Counted from the stretch's first letter, positions 16,346-24,209 are shown. The stretch: DNA of 33,453 bases from Gemmatimonas sp. (GCA_013824755.1 PNOJ01000017.1:1-33453), one strand, 5' to 3'. Translations and numbers: made by a program. Notes: generated by a model from the sequence alone, not told the origin.

Positions 16346-17479
16346 CTAACCCCTGGTTGGGCCGGTCCGCGGGGGCAGGTGCCGCCAGCGATCCCAGACG
16401 GTGTCGGTATCCAGCGCCTCGAGGCGCCCTTGCGTGCCGCGCAGACAGACCACTTCCGGAGCCTGGGGACCCCAGAGGTCCGGATCGGTGGGGCCGAACA
16501 GGGCCAGGGTCGGCGTCCCCACCGCGCCGGCCACGTGCATCAGGCCGGTGTCGTTGCAGAGGAAGCGCTCGGCCCGCGCCAGCAGCGCCGCGCAGACCCC
16601 GACCGTGACCGGCGGGTTGAGCGGCGGCGGCGCCAGCCCCAGCGGCGCCAGCAGTCCGGCCGTCGCCGACGTGAAATCCGCCAGCGCCGGGCCGTCGGCA
16701 GGCCCCTGCAGGACCAGGACCCGGCGGCCCTCGCGCACCGCCCGGGCGGCCACCTCGGCGAACCGGGAGGCCGGCCACCGGTTCTGCGTCTTGCCGGCGC
16801 CGGGATGCAGGATCCAGAGCCCGCCCGCGCCGGGGACAAGATCGTCGATCCCGTGCGCGGCCGCCTCCTCCGCCGCCGACGGCACCACCACGGTGCGGCG
16901 GTCCTCGGCGACGATCCCGATGGCTTCCAGCGGCGCGAGGTTGTGGTCGACGGCGTGGCGGTCGAGCTCGGGACGCGACGGCATGACCAGCGAGTAGGCA
17001 TGACGGCTGATGTCGTAGCCGTACGGGAGGCTGTCGCCCCCGATCAGCAGCGGTGCGCCGCTGGCGGCGGCGAGCGCGGCGCTGGTCACCGAGTAGGAGA
17101 CCGAGTTCAGGACGAAGGCCGCGTCGGGCCGGAACCGGCGCAGCTCGCCGACGAAGCGCAGCAGGGGCGCCGGCCTCGTGCAGGCCCGCTTGTCGAAGAC
17201 CAGCACCCGGTCGAGGTCGGGGTTGTGCAGCACGACGTCCCGGTTGACCGGCGCGCAGACCAGGACGATCTCGGCCCGCGGGAAGGCCCGCCTCAGGGCG
17301 CGCAGGGCCGGCGTCGCGCAGACCATGTCGCCCATCTGGTTGTGCTGGCGCACCACCAGGATCCGGCGCGGCGGGTCGGCGAACAGCTCCTGCGGCGTCA
17401 CCGGGCGGCGGCGGCACAACCGCGCCAACGCGCCTGAAACAACCCTTTTGAAGCCTTTTCGGATGGAATGCTCCTTCAA
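16346..17479 (-). CDS. Glycosyltransferase family 9 (heptosyltransferase-like)
   Basis: I favour the TTG at 17479 (LKEHSIRKGFKRVV), because AGGAGG lies five bases upstream; this gives 377 aa. The ORF-track start at 17593 would overlap the divergent small gene. PPRRILVVRQHNQMGDMVCATPALRALRRAFPRAEIVLV is the N-terminal Rossmann start of family 9 enzymes, with the acceptor Asp in GDMV. The C-terminal nucleotide-sugar domain shows LWILHPGAGKTQNRWPASRFAEVA and FLCNDTGLMHVAGAVGTPTLALFGPTDP, the family's donor-site signature. It probably adds heptose or a related sugar to lipopolysaccharide core at the inner membrane. Its stop is two bases from the M50 protease. Confidence 0.9.
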   Translation of the reverse strand: MKEHSIRKGFKRVVSGALARLCRRRPVTPQELFADPPRRILVVRQHNQMGDMVCATPALRALRRAFPRAEIVLVCAPVNRDVVLHNPDLDRVLVFDKRACTRPAPLLRFVGELRRFRPDAAFVLNSVSYSVTSAALAAASGAPLLIGGDSLPYGYDISRHAYSLVMPSRPELDRHAVDHNLAPLEAIGIVAEDRRTVVVPSAAEEAAAHGIDDLVPGAGGLWILHPGAGKTQNRWPASRFAEVAARAVREGRRVLVLQGPADGPALADFTSATAGLLAPLGLAPPPLNPPVTVGVCAALLARAERFLCNDTGLMHVAGAVGTPTLALFGPTDPDLWGPQAPEVVCLRGTQGRLEALDTDTVWDRWRHLPPRTGPTRG

Positions 17480-17531
17480 CGGCCCTCCTGGCACCCCGGT
17501 TGCATCCCCACCGCTCCGGAGGTTCCCGAAC

Positions 17532-17771
17532 GTGCGTGCCCTGCAGTTCTGCGGTCTGACGACCGCCATCACCCTGGTGGCCGGGTTGCTCAATTACGAG
17601 GTCACGGCCCGGTCCAACCTGTTGCTCGGCGTCGCGCTGCCCGGCTGGTGGGAGGCGCAGCGCGCCGACCACGCGATCGCCTACCGCGACCATACCGGGA
17701 TCCGGCCGCTCGACCGATTGCTCCACGAGGGCGCCGAAGCGCTCGTCTTCTACGACGATCTCTTGCGCTGA
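17532..17771 (+). CDS. Small putative membrane-anchored protein of unknown function
   Basis: This 79-aa frame starts at the GTG at 17532, with CGGAGG nine bases upstream, and shows strong G/C third-position bias, as expected for real coding sequence here. The N-terminus has one hydrophobic segment (FCGLTTAITLVAGLL) followed by a polar region (NYEVTARSNLLLGVALPGWWEAQRADHAIAYRDHTG) and an acidic C-terminus (HEGAEALVFYDDLLR). I recognise no family. It lies antisense inside the 270-nt gap between rsgA and the glycosyltransferase, and its last 22 nt overlap the end of rsgA. The ORF track lists it only as the tail of a longer shadow (17178-17771). Confidence 0.6.
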   Translation: MRALQFCGLTTAITLVAGLLNYEVTARSNLLLGVALPGWWEAQRADHAIAYRDHTGIRPLDRLLHEGAEALVFYDDLLR

Positions 17772-18730
17772 GGCCCCCGCACGTCCTCCCGCTCCTGCAG
17801 ATCCTTCAGGATGGCCAGGTACGCGGCGTGCCGCCAGGCGGGCAGCACGCCGCCGGCCACCGCCCGCTTGACCCCGCAGTCGGGCTCGTCGCGGTGCAGG
17901 CAGGTATCGTAGCGGCAGGTCTGGGCCGGCTCCGTGAAATCGGGGAACCAGTCCCGCAGCTCGATGGGCGCCACGTCCCAGGGGTCGAAGCCGCGGATGC
18001 CGGGCGTGTCGGCGATGAAACCGCCGTTGCCCAGGGGGTAGAGCTCGGTCTGGGTCGTGGTGTGCCGGCCCAGGCCGGTCTTGGCCGTCACCTCGCCGAT
18101 CCGCAGCCGCAGGCCGGTGGCCCGGGCCAGCAACGAGCTCTTGCCGGTGCCCGACGCGCCCAGCAGCAACGAGATGCGGCCCTGCAGGCGGTCGCGGAAC
18201 GCGTCGATCCCCTCGCCGGTGACCACGGAGGTCCGCAGCACCCGGTAGCCCACGGTGCGGTAGTGGTCCCAGGCCGGAGCCGCGGCGGCGGCCGGGTCCA
18301 GGTCCACCTTGTTCAGGCAGAGCACGCCCTCGACCTCGTAGCGCTCGGCGGCGACCAGCAGGCGGTCGATGAGGCCGCCGGAGGGCTCGGGCTGGCGAAC
18401 CGATTGCACGACCACCACCTGGTCGAGGTTGGCCATCATGACCTGCTCGCGGCGCCCCCGCTCGCGCTTGGAGGAGGTCCGGGAGATCCGGTTGCGCCGG
18501 GGCAGGACTTCCTCCACCACGGCGATGGCCGGGTCGCCGGGCACCGGGGCGATGCGCACGCGGTCGCCGGCCACGACCAGCGTCCGCTCCGTCTGCAACC
18601 CCTGTTTCAGCCTCCCGCGCAGCCGGCACGGGATCTCCCGCCCGTCGCAGACCACCGTGCAGTGGCCGCTGCCGGCGTTGATGACCACGCCCTCCCCGCA
18701 GGCCCCGTGCTCCTCGTCGTGTCGCGCCAC
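17750..18730 (-). CDS. rsgA: Small ribosomal subunit biogenesis GTPase
   Basis: The 326-aa product is a circularly permuted GTPase that helps mature the 30S subunit. Starting at the GTG at 18730 (VARHDEEHGACGEGVV) removes an N-terminal stretch that would lie in promoter sequence. Order: an OB-fold (about residues 10-85, VVINAGSGHCTVVCDGREIPCRLRG), G4 (CLNKVD), G5-like (RTSVVTGEG), G1 P-loop (LLLGASGTGKSS), switch region with HTTTQ, and G3 (IADTPGIRGF). The C-terminal zinc motif is C-x4-C-x-H-x5-C (CRYDTCLHRDEPDC). G4-G5-G1-G3 order is unique to this family. Confidence 0.95.
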   Translation of the reverse strand: MARHDEEHGACGEGVVINAGSGHCTVVCDGREIPCRLRGRLKQGLQTERTLVVAGDRVRIAPVPGDPAIAVVEEVLPRRNRISRTSSKRERGRREQVMMANLDQVVVVQSVRQPEPSGGLIDRLLVAAERYEVEGVLCLNKVDLDPAAAAAPAWDHYRTVGYRVLRTSVVTGEGIDAFRDRLQGRISLLLGASGTGKSSLLARATGLRLRIGEVTAKTGLGRHTTTQTELYPLGNGGFIADTPGIRGFDPWDVAPIELRDWFPDFTEPAQTCRYDTCLHRDEPDCGVKRAVAGGVLPAWRHAAYLAILKDLQEREDVRGPQRKRSS

Positions 18731-18785
18731 GCCCCGCCTTTCCCGGTCCGGCCGCCACCCGGCGGCGCGCGGACCCATTTGCGCC

Positions 18786-18814
18786 TTGAGGAACAACAGT
18801 CTATTGGTTAGCTT
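18786..18814 (+). promoter_or_regulatory. Candidate promoter for the EIIA-like/zinc-ribbon pair
   Basis: TTGAGG (18786-18791), 17 nt, TAGCTT (18809-18814). Transcription would begin near 18821, only a few bases before the ATGs at 18826/18829. This favours the downstream ATG at 18865 as the true start. Confidence 0.45.
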
Positions 18815-18826
18815 GGCTGGGATCAA
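18798..18826 (-). promoter_or_regulatory. Candidate promoter for rsgA
   Basis: On the minus strand TTGATC (18821-18826), a 17-nt spacer and TAGACT (18798-18803). The leader to the GTG at 18730 would be about 60 nt. It interlocks with the divergent promoter at 18786-18814. Confidence 0.42.
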
Positions 18827-18864
18827 TGATGCAGGGAAACATCGCGCAGAACAAGGCGGTCGCC

Positions 18865-19332
18865 ATGGACATCAAGGACGTCTTGCAGCTCACCTCCGAA
18901 ACCCGCTTCATCGGGGAGCTGCAGGCCAAGGACAAGGAAGGCGTGCTCGCCGAGATGGCCGACGCCCTGCTCGCCGGATCCCCGATCACCAACAAGGAAA
19001 CGATCCTGGAGATGCTCAAGAGCCGCGAGGCCCTGGGCAGCACCGCCGTCGGCCCGGGCGTGGCCTTCCCGCACGGCCGCACGCTGGCGGCGCAGAACCT
19101 GATCATCGTGGTGGCGCGCTCGCAGGCGGGCGTGGACTTCGACTCGATGGACGGCGGCCCGACCCACCTGTACTTCATGCTGATCGCCCCGCCCCAGGAC
19201 ACGGGCAACCAGTACATCCGCTCGCTCGCGGTCCTGACGGAGAAGATGCAGGATCCCGCACTGCGCACCGCCACGCTGCAGGCTCCCGACTACGCCGCGT
19301 TCTGCCAGGTCTTGACGGAGGGACAGGGATGA
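18865..19332 (+). CDS. PTS EIIA-type (nitrogen-PTS PtsN/fructose-like) phosphotransfer protein
   Basis: From the ATG at 18865 (MDIKDVLQLTSETRFI) the protein is 155 aa, the normal size for an EIIA-Ntr domain. AAGGCGG precedes this ATG, and the predicted transcription start makes the 18826 and 18829 ATGs unlikely. The phospho-accepting His is in GPGVAFPHGRT, matching the G-x-x-x-PH motif; NKETILEMLKSREALGSTAV and HLYFMLIAPPQDTGNQYIRSLAVL are typical EIIA segments. No EIIB, EIIC, HPr or enzyme I gene is in the window, so a regulatory role is more likely than sugar uptake. Its stop overlaps the zinc-ribbon gene start (ATGA), so the two are translationally coupled. Confidence 0.9.
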   Translation: MDIKDVLQLTSETRFIGELQAKDKEGVLAEMADALLAGSPITNKETILEMLKSREALGSTAVGPGVAFPHGRTLAAQNLIIVVARSQAGVDFDSMDGGPTHLYFMLIAPPQDTGNQYIRSLAVLTEKMQDPALRTATLQAPDYAAFCQVLTEGQG

Positions 19333-19670
19333 ACCGACAACTGGCCCTGCTGGTCTCGATCCAGAACCTGGAACTGCAGCTGCGGGACGCCCAGGACGAA
19401 ACCAAGGCGAAGGCGCTCGAGGCCATGGGCTTCCCCATGAGCGTCGAGAAGATCCAGCGCGACATCGCCGGCCTGCTCGAGCAGATCGAGCCGCGCCACC
19501 GCAGCTACTACCTGCGCCTGAAGACACGCTTCGAGAACCCCGTGGTCCCGGTCTGGGACGGGCACTGCACGGGCTGCTTCGCCAACGTGCCGACGGCGTT
19601 CACCTCGGTCACCAACGTGAATCGGGTGATGTCCTGCGAGAGCTGCGGCCGGATCCTGTTCCAGCCCTGA
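19329..19670 (+). CDS. Coiled-coil/C4 zinc-ribbon protein
   Basis: The 113-aa protein starts at the ATG of an ATGA overlap with the EIIA-like gene. The first 60 residues are helical and charged (LALLVSIQNLELQLRDAQDETKAKALEAMGF, IQRDIAGLLEQIEPRHRSYY). The C-terminus is a zinc ribbon with two CxxC pairs (GHCTGCFANVP and MSCESCGRILFQP). This resembles the C-terminal half of the zf-RING_7/CT398-like family, which normally has a longer coiled coil of about 170 residues, so this is a short form. It may bind RNA, the ribosome or a protein partner. Pairing with an EIIA-like protein suggests a shared regulatory task. Confidence 0.8.
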   Translation: MNRQLALLVSIQNLELQLRDAQDETKAKALEAMGFPMSVEKIQRDIAGLLEQIEPRHRSYYLRLKTRFENPVVPVWDGHCTGCFANVPTAFTSVTNVNRVMSCESCGRILFQP

Positions 19671-19696
19671 GGCTGGCGCCGCGATAGCCCGGAAAT

Positions 19697-19733
19697 GCGA
19701 ACGGCCGCGCCGTCGATCGGCGCGGCCGTTCGC
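19697..19733. terminator. Perfect 15-bp hairpin between convergent genes
   Basis: GCGAACGGCCGCGCC and GGCGCGGCCGTTCGC are exact complements around a seven-base loop (GTCGATC). It lies between the zinc-ribbon stop (19670) and the AAA+ stop (19751), so it can serve both strands. Confidence 0.85.
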
Positions 19734-19750
19734 TTGCCGGGCGGCGCGGT

Positions 19751-20992
19751 CTAGTCGATGACGGCGCCGGTCAGGGCCTCGGCGGGCGCCGCGACGTGGC
19801 CGGCCTCCTCGACCATCTTCTTCTTCTCTCCCCCGTCGTCCCGCACGCCCAGGTCCGTGCGCGCCCACTTGCCGGCGGCGGTGACCCGCTCGGCCTGCTC
19901 GTCGCGCTCCCAGTCGATGCCGGGCTCCTTCAGGAACACGAAGCCGTCGCCGTCGTGGTCGATCATCACGAGGTCGCCGCGGCGGATCTGGTCGCTGCAG
20001 ATGTAGTGCGAGACCGGCGTCACGATCCGCTTCTCCACCACGCGCTTCAGGGGGCGGGCGCCGTACTCGGGATCGGTGCCCTCCTCGACCAGCCGCTCCT
20101 TGGCGCGGCGGGTGACCTCCAGCAGGAAGGGCTCGGCGCTGCCCAGCGCGCGGTGGTGCACCTGGGAGATCTGGTTGTCCAGGATCTCGAAGAGGTGCTC
20201 GCGCTTGAGGGTGTGGTAGGTGATCTGCTCGTCGAAGCGGTTCAGGAACTCCATCGGGAAGATCTTCTTGGCCTCGCGCGAGACGGCGGTTTCGAGGTCG
20301 CGGTCCAGGCTCTCGTCGCCGTCGGCGGCGCGGAAGCCGATGCCGCTGCGGCTCAGGCGCTCGTTCATCGCCTGGCTGCCCACGTTGGAGGTCAGCACGA
20401 TGATCGAGCCGGTGAAGTCCACTTCCTCGTTGTTCGCCAGGACCAAGTGCCCGTCCTCGAGGATCCCCAGCAGGGTGTTCCACATCTTGGGGTGGGCCTT
20501 CTCGATCTCGTCGAACAGCACGATCGACAGGCGGCGCGCGGCGTCGGGCGGGTACATGTCGGCCAGCTTGCCGCCGTCCTCGCAGATCATGCCCGTGCGC
20601 TTCTCGAGCGCCTTGAGGTGGTGCTTGTCCAGGTTCTCCTGGGCCAGCAGCGGGCGGATCTCGCCGCCCACGTAGCCGGGCGGCGAGCCCAGCAGCTTCG
20701 AGATGTTGTAGTGGGCCGAGAACTCCTGGCAGTTGATGCGCGTGAAGGCCCGGCGGTCGCCGAACAGCGACTCGGCCAGGCAGCGCACCGTCTCGGTCTT
20801 GCCGACGCCGGTCGGCCCCAGGAACATCATCGTCAGCAGCGGCCGCTCGGGATCGTGGATCCCGGCGATCAGGCGGCTGAAGCAGTCCGCGATTTTGTCC
20901 GTGGCGGCGGGCTGGCCCACCACCATGCGGTTCATGCGCAGGCGAAAGCGACGCAGCTGCTCGTTGGCCACACCCGTCTTCAGCTCGATCAC
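19751..20992 (-). CDS. Stand-alone ClpB/ClpA D2-type AAA+ ATPase
   Basis: The 413-aa protein begins at the GTG at 20992 (VIELKTGVANEQLRRF) with GAGGAG upstream. The 871-aa ORF-track entry is a read-through of the 5'-nucleotidase region. It has one AAA+ module of the HCLR/Clp D2 kind: Walker A FLGPTGVGKTET, pore loop GSPPGYVGG, Walker B SIVLFDEIEKAHP, sensor 1 VLTSNVGSQAMN, Arg finger region FPMEFLNRFDEQ and sensor 2 YGARPLKRVVEKRI. A C-terminal D2-small domain is followed by a charged tail (DDGGEKKKMVEEAG). There is no N domain, D1 ring or middle coiled coil, and no zinc finger, so it is neither full ClpB/ClpA nor ClpX. It probably forms a hexamer that threads proteins; partner unknown. Confidence 0.9.
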   Translation of the reverse strand: MIELKTGVANEQLRRFRLRMNRMVVGQPAATDKIADCFSRLIAGIHDPERPLLTMMFLGPTGVGKTETVRCLAESLFGDRRAFTRINCQEFSAHYNISKLLGSPPGYVGGEIRPLLAQENLDKHHLKALEKRTGMICEDGGKLADMYPPDAARRLSIVLFDEIEKAHPKMWNTLLGILEDGHLVLANNEEVDFTGSIIVLTSNVGSQAMNERLSRSGIGFRAADGDESLDRDLETAVSREAKKIFPMEFLNRFDEQITYHTLKREHLFEILDNQISQVHHRALGSAEPFLLEVTRRAKERLVEEGTDPEYGARPLKRVVEKRIVTPVSHYICSDQIRRGDLVMIDHDGDGFVFLKEPGIDWERDEQAERVTAAGKWARTDLGVRDDGGEKKKMVEEAGHVAAPAEALTGAVID

Positions 20993-21062
20993 GCAGCGTC
21001 TCCTCGGTTGGTCCGGACGGGCCGGATCCCGGTCGTGCCTCGGGTCGGGGACGGGGTAGCGG

Positions 21063-21106
21063 AAGCCCGTCCTCCGCACCTTCATCGGTAAGCGGCGGAC
21101 GGGCTT
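21063..21106 (-). terminator. Hairpin downstream of the surface operon
   Basis: AAGCCCGTCCTCCGC and GCGGCGGACGGGCTT pair over 15 bp with one mismatch around a 14-base loop, in the 137-nt gap between the 5'-nucleotidase stop and the AAA+ start. It probably ends or attenuates the operon transcript. Confidence 0.6.
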
Positions 21107-21129
21107 GAGGCGGAATCGACGGGCGGGAT

Positions 21130-22872
21130 TCAGTCCGCCGCGGGGGTCCTGGCCAGGTAGGGGGCCTGGGCGGCGGCGTTGTCCTCGACCCAGCGGTCGT
21201 CCACGCGGGGGCGCACCGGGCTGTGCCGCCGCAGGTACTGCTCGAAGGAGGCGTCGATCGTGATCTGGGTCAGCTCGATGTCCCCGGCGGGCACGGTGGT
21301 CAGGAAGTCCAGGCCGCTGTTGCCCTCCATCAGGAAGGTGGTGGTGACCACGCGGTACGTGCGCTCGGGGTCCAGGGGGGCGCCGGCGATCTCCAGCTCG
21401 CAGACCCGGTCGCCGTCGGGGCGCTGCTTGTTGTAGCGCATGCGGAGGCCCGAGACGCAGATGCCGCCGGAGTCGCCGGCGACCTTGCGCTCGACCAGGG
21501 TCCGGATCAGGGAGCCCGGCATCTTCACCACGACCAGCTCGTTGCCGAAGGGCAGCACGCTGAAGACGTCGCGCGCCGTGATGTTGCCGGCGGGGACGTC
21601 GGCGCGCAGGCCGCCGAGGTTCTGGAACGAGAAGTCGGCGTCGAAGTACTCCCGCATCGCGTCGGTGACGAGGTTGCCCATCAGGGAGGCGCCGGGGTCG
21701 CCGCGCGTGAGGTTGACGGCCGCGCTGCCGACGATCTTGCCCATCTCCGCGTCGGTCTTCGCGAGGTAGGGCTGCAGGACGCGGCGCATCGCCGGGTCGG
21801 GCCACAGCTCGTCCTCGAAGAGCGTGATCAGGACGCCGCGGTCGTGCGGCGTGTCGTAGCCCAGCAGGGTGCCGGTGGCGGGGTCGATCTCCAGGATGGC
21901 GTGGCCGACGCTGGAGCCGTTGCCGAAGCTCTCGAAGCAGAGCGTGTGGGTCATGGGGTCGATCCAGGGCTGCTCGTAGCCGCGGTGCGTGTGGCCGCCC
22001 ACCGCGACGTCGATGCCCTCGACCGCGTTGACGATCTCCATGAGGTTGGTGGCGCCCCCGGTCACGGTGCCGTAGGTCCCGCCCTGGGACTCCGCCTGGC
22101 CGGTCTCGGCCTCGCCGCCGGCGCCGACGATGCGCCGCCAGCCCTCCTGCGGGTCGAAGGGCAGGCCCTCGTGGATCAGCAGGAAGACGAGGTCGGCGCC
22201 GTCGGCGCGCAGCCGGTCGCGCCAGGTCTCGATGGCGGGCACCATGGGGTCGAAGATCAGGCCCTCGATGTTCGCCGGGAAGGACATGTGCTCGGTGCCC
22301 GTGGTGATGATGCCGATGACGCCGATCTTCAGGCCGGCCCGCTCGAGCATGAGCGTGGGCACGCACCAGTCGACGATCTCGCCGTCCTCCGCGTCGCGCA
22401 GGTTGGCGCAGACGAAGGGGATGCGGGTGCCGTTGGCCAGGCGCTCGGTGTTGTCGCGGCCCAGGTCGAAGTCGTGGTTGCCCGGCACGATCACGTCGTA
22501 GCGGAGCTGCTCGAAGTACGCCATGACGGCGTCGCCCCGGGTCTTGGAGCCCACGGGCGTGCCCTGGAAGAAGTCGCCGACGTCGACCACCAGGACGGCC
22601 TCCCCCGCGGCGGCGGCCTCCTCGCGGATCCCGGCGAGGTAGGTCGCCAGCGACGCGCCGCCGCCCAGGGGCGGCGGGAAGGACGGGTTCATGAAGCGCG
22701 CCGGCTCCGGTGCGATGTGGCCGTGGACGTCGTTGGTCCAGATCAGGTGCAGCCGGACGGGATCCTGCCGCGCGTCGGCGGTCCCGGCCCCGCCGGTCGA
22801 GCCGGCGGCGGCGAGCAGGATGAAGGCCAGGGCCGCGGCCGCGGGCCGCAGGCGACGGGCGCTGATGCTCAT
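21130..22872 (-). CDS. Periplasmic 5'-nucleotidase / UDP-sugar hydrolase (UshA-like)
   Basis: The 580-aa protein starts at the ATG at 22872 (MSISARRLRPAAA) with GAGGAG five bases upstream; the ORF-track start at 22878 is a GTG inside the spacer. A signal peptide sends it to the periplasm. The N-terminal metallophosphatase domain has all ligand motifs: TNDVHGHI (D-x-H), DVGDFFQGTP (GD), VPGNHDFD (GNHD) and VGGHTHRGYE (GHTH). The C-terminal 5'-nucleotidase domain (about residues 370-550) includes GNLVTDAMREYFDADFSFQNLGGLRADVPAG and SVLPFGNELVVVKMPG. It strips phosphate from nucleotides or splits UDP-sugars and releases nucleosides for uptake. It is the last gene of the surface operon, 31 nt after the OmpP1-like barrel. 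Confidence 0.94.
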   Translation of the reverse strand: MSISARRLRPAAAALAFILLAAAGSTGGAGTADARQDPVRLHLIWTNDVHGHIAPEPARFMNPSFPPPLGGGASLATYLAGIREEAAAAGEAVLVVDVGDFFQGTPVGSKTRGDAVMAYFEQLRYDVIVPGNHDFDLGRDNTERLANGTRIPFVCANLRDAEDGEIVDWCVPTLMLERAGLKIGVIGIITTGTEHMSFPANIEGLIFDPMVPAIETWRDRLRADGADLVFLLIHEGLPFDPQEGWRRIVGAGGEAETGQAESQGGTYGTVTGGATNLMEIVNAVEGIDVAVGGHTHRGYEQPWIDPMTHTLCFESFGNGSSVGHAILEIDPATGTLLGYDTPHDRGVLITLFEDELWPDPAMRRVLQPYLAKTDAEMGKIVGSAAVNLTRGDPGASLMGNLVTDAMREYFDADFSFQNLGGLRADVPAGNITARDVFSVLPFGNELVVVKMPGSLIRTLVERKVAGDSGGICVSGLRMRYNKQRPDGDRVCELEIAGAPLDPERTYRVVTTTFLMEGNSGLDFLTTVPAGDIELTQITIDASFEQYLRRHSPVRPRVDDRWVEDNAAAQAPYLARTPAAD

Positions 22873-22903
22873 GGTCACTCCTCGCGGGGGATCGCCCCCC
22901 CGG

Positions 22904-24193
22904 CTAGAAGGCGTAGGTCAGGCCCGCGCCCACGCGGAACCGGTTGTCCTCCACGCGCGACGTCGGCGCCACGTCGTAGCCGTCCGGATAGTCGTACCAG
23001 TGCGCCTGGCGGCTGCTCTGCTTGCCCAGCTCCGCGGAGACGGAGAACATCCCGGCCGCGTAGGGGAAGCCCACGCCCGCGCTGAAGCTGGCCGTGCCGG
23101 CCTCGCCGTCGGCGTAGCTGTCCAGGTGGCGGAAGCCGAAGCGCAGGGGCATGCCGTTGTAGAACGTGTGCTGCACGCCGAGCTGGACGTCCATCGTGTT
23201 CTCCAGGGCGGCGCCGGCCGCCGCGTCGCGGCTGTCCTCCAGGTCCTTCCACTCGGTGTAGACGACGTCGGCCGCGAAGACGGTGCGGGGCTCGGAGCGC
23301 GGGTAGTAGGCGAAGCCGGCGCGCAGACGGCCGGGGTAGCGCACCGAGACGCCCTCGACCGCGACCGCGGGGGCGGCGGCGCCCAGCGTGGTGGTCGTGG
23401 TCCAGTCGCCCTCGATCTTCAGGGGCGTGTCCCAGGCCGCGCCCAGCACGAAGCGGTCGCCCGCGCAGGCGCGCACGCCCAGGGTGGCGTTGAGGCCGTC
23501 GGCGTCGTGCGACTCGGAGACCAGGTAGCTGTCGGCGGGGACCTGCACGTCGCGCCGGTCGAAGTCCAGGGTGCGGGTCCCGAAGACGTAGTGGACCGTG
23601 GCGCCCAGCGAGACGCCCGGGCCGGGCTCCCAGGCCGCCGCCGCGCTCAGGTCGCGCAGGCTGCCGCCGCCGACGACCGACCGCTCCTCGAGGATCTGGT
23701 CGTAGGGGTTGGCGGTGGTGCTCGGGTCGCGGATCTCCTCGCGGAACTCGTACCCGAAGTCGTAGCGGGTGGTCAGGGCGGCGCCGACGCCGAGCCGCGG
23801 CAGGGCGCGGCCGGACAGGGCGAAGCCCGTGTCGAAGTCGTGGCTGCGGTTGCTGGCGATCGCCGTGTCGGTGATGTAGCTGCCGAAGCTGTCCCAGAGG
23901 GGCTGGAAGCGGTCCTCGTGGTCCTGGGCCAGCGAGCCGGCCGCGTCCAGGCGCCAGCCGGCGGCCTCGCCCAGCATGGCGGGGTTCAGCACGGCGGAGA
24001 AGCCGCCGCGGAACAGCGCCGCGCCGGTGCCCGACATGGCTTCGAGCTCCGGGTGCCGGAAGTTCGCGACGTCGCCGTAGGCGGCGTTCAGCGCCTGGCC
24101 GGCGTCGGCCGGCCGCGGCGCGGCGAGCGACAGGAGCGCGAGCAGCACGGCCGCCGCCGCGATGGCGCTGTGATTCCTGGTCGTGAGCATCAT
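22904..24193 (-). CDS. Outer-membrane beta-barrel protein, OmpP1/FadL-like
   Basis: The 429-aa product has a signal peptide (HSAIAAAAVLLALLSLAAPRPADAG) and ends in RVGAGLTYAF, a terminal Phe barrel signal read by BamA. The N-terminal AMSGTGAALFRGGFSAVLNPAMLGEAAGWRLD is like the G-x-G-A...NPA segment of FadL/OmpP1 and PorV families. Alternating strands rich in Tyr, Phe and Gly follow, such as RYDFGYEFREEI and GFAYYPRSEPRTVFAADVVYTEW. FadL-type barrels pass hydrophobic molecules across the outer membrane; no substrate can be read here. Its ATG pair at 24193/24190 follows the HhH-barrel stop by 16 nt. Confidence 0.82.
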   Translation of the reverse strand: MMLTTRNHSAIAAAAVLLALLSLAAPRPADAGQALNAAYGDVANFRHPELEAMSGTGAALFRGGFSAVLNPAMLGEAAGWRLDAAGSLAQDHEDRFQPLWDSFGSYITDTAIASNRSHDFDTGFALSGRALPRLGVGAALTTRYDFGYEFREEIRDPSTTANPYDQILEERSVVGGGSLRDLSAAAAWEPGPGVSLGATVHYVFGTRTLDFDRRDVQVPADSYLVSESHDADGLNATLGVRACAGDRFVLGAAWDTPLKIEGDWTTTTTLGAAAPAVAVEGVSVRYPGRLRAGFAYYPRSEPRTVFAADVVYTEWKDLEDSRDAAAGAALENTMDVQLGVQHTFYNGMPLRFGFRHLDSYADGEAGTASFSAGVGFPYAAGMFSVSAELGKQSSRQAHWYDYPDGYDVAPTSRVEDNRFRVGAGLTYAF

Positions 24194-24209
24194 CGTCTCG
24201 ATCTCCCGG

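Noticed and set aside
15672-18758. 1028-aa minus-strand ORF ending in the M50 protease
   Set aside because: Only the last 223 residues are real; upstream it runs out of frame through rsgA and the glycosyltransferase.
19751-22366. 871-aa minus-strand ORF ending in the AAA+ ATPase
   Set aside because: The N-terminal half is an out-of-frame reading of the 5'-nucleotidase gene and intergenic DNA; the GTG at 20992 has the ribosome site.
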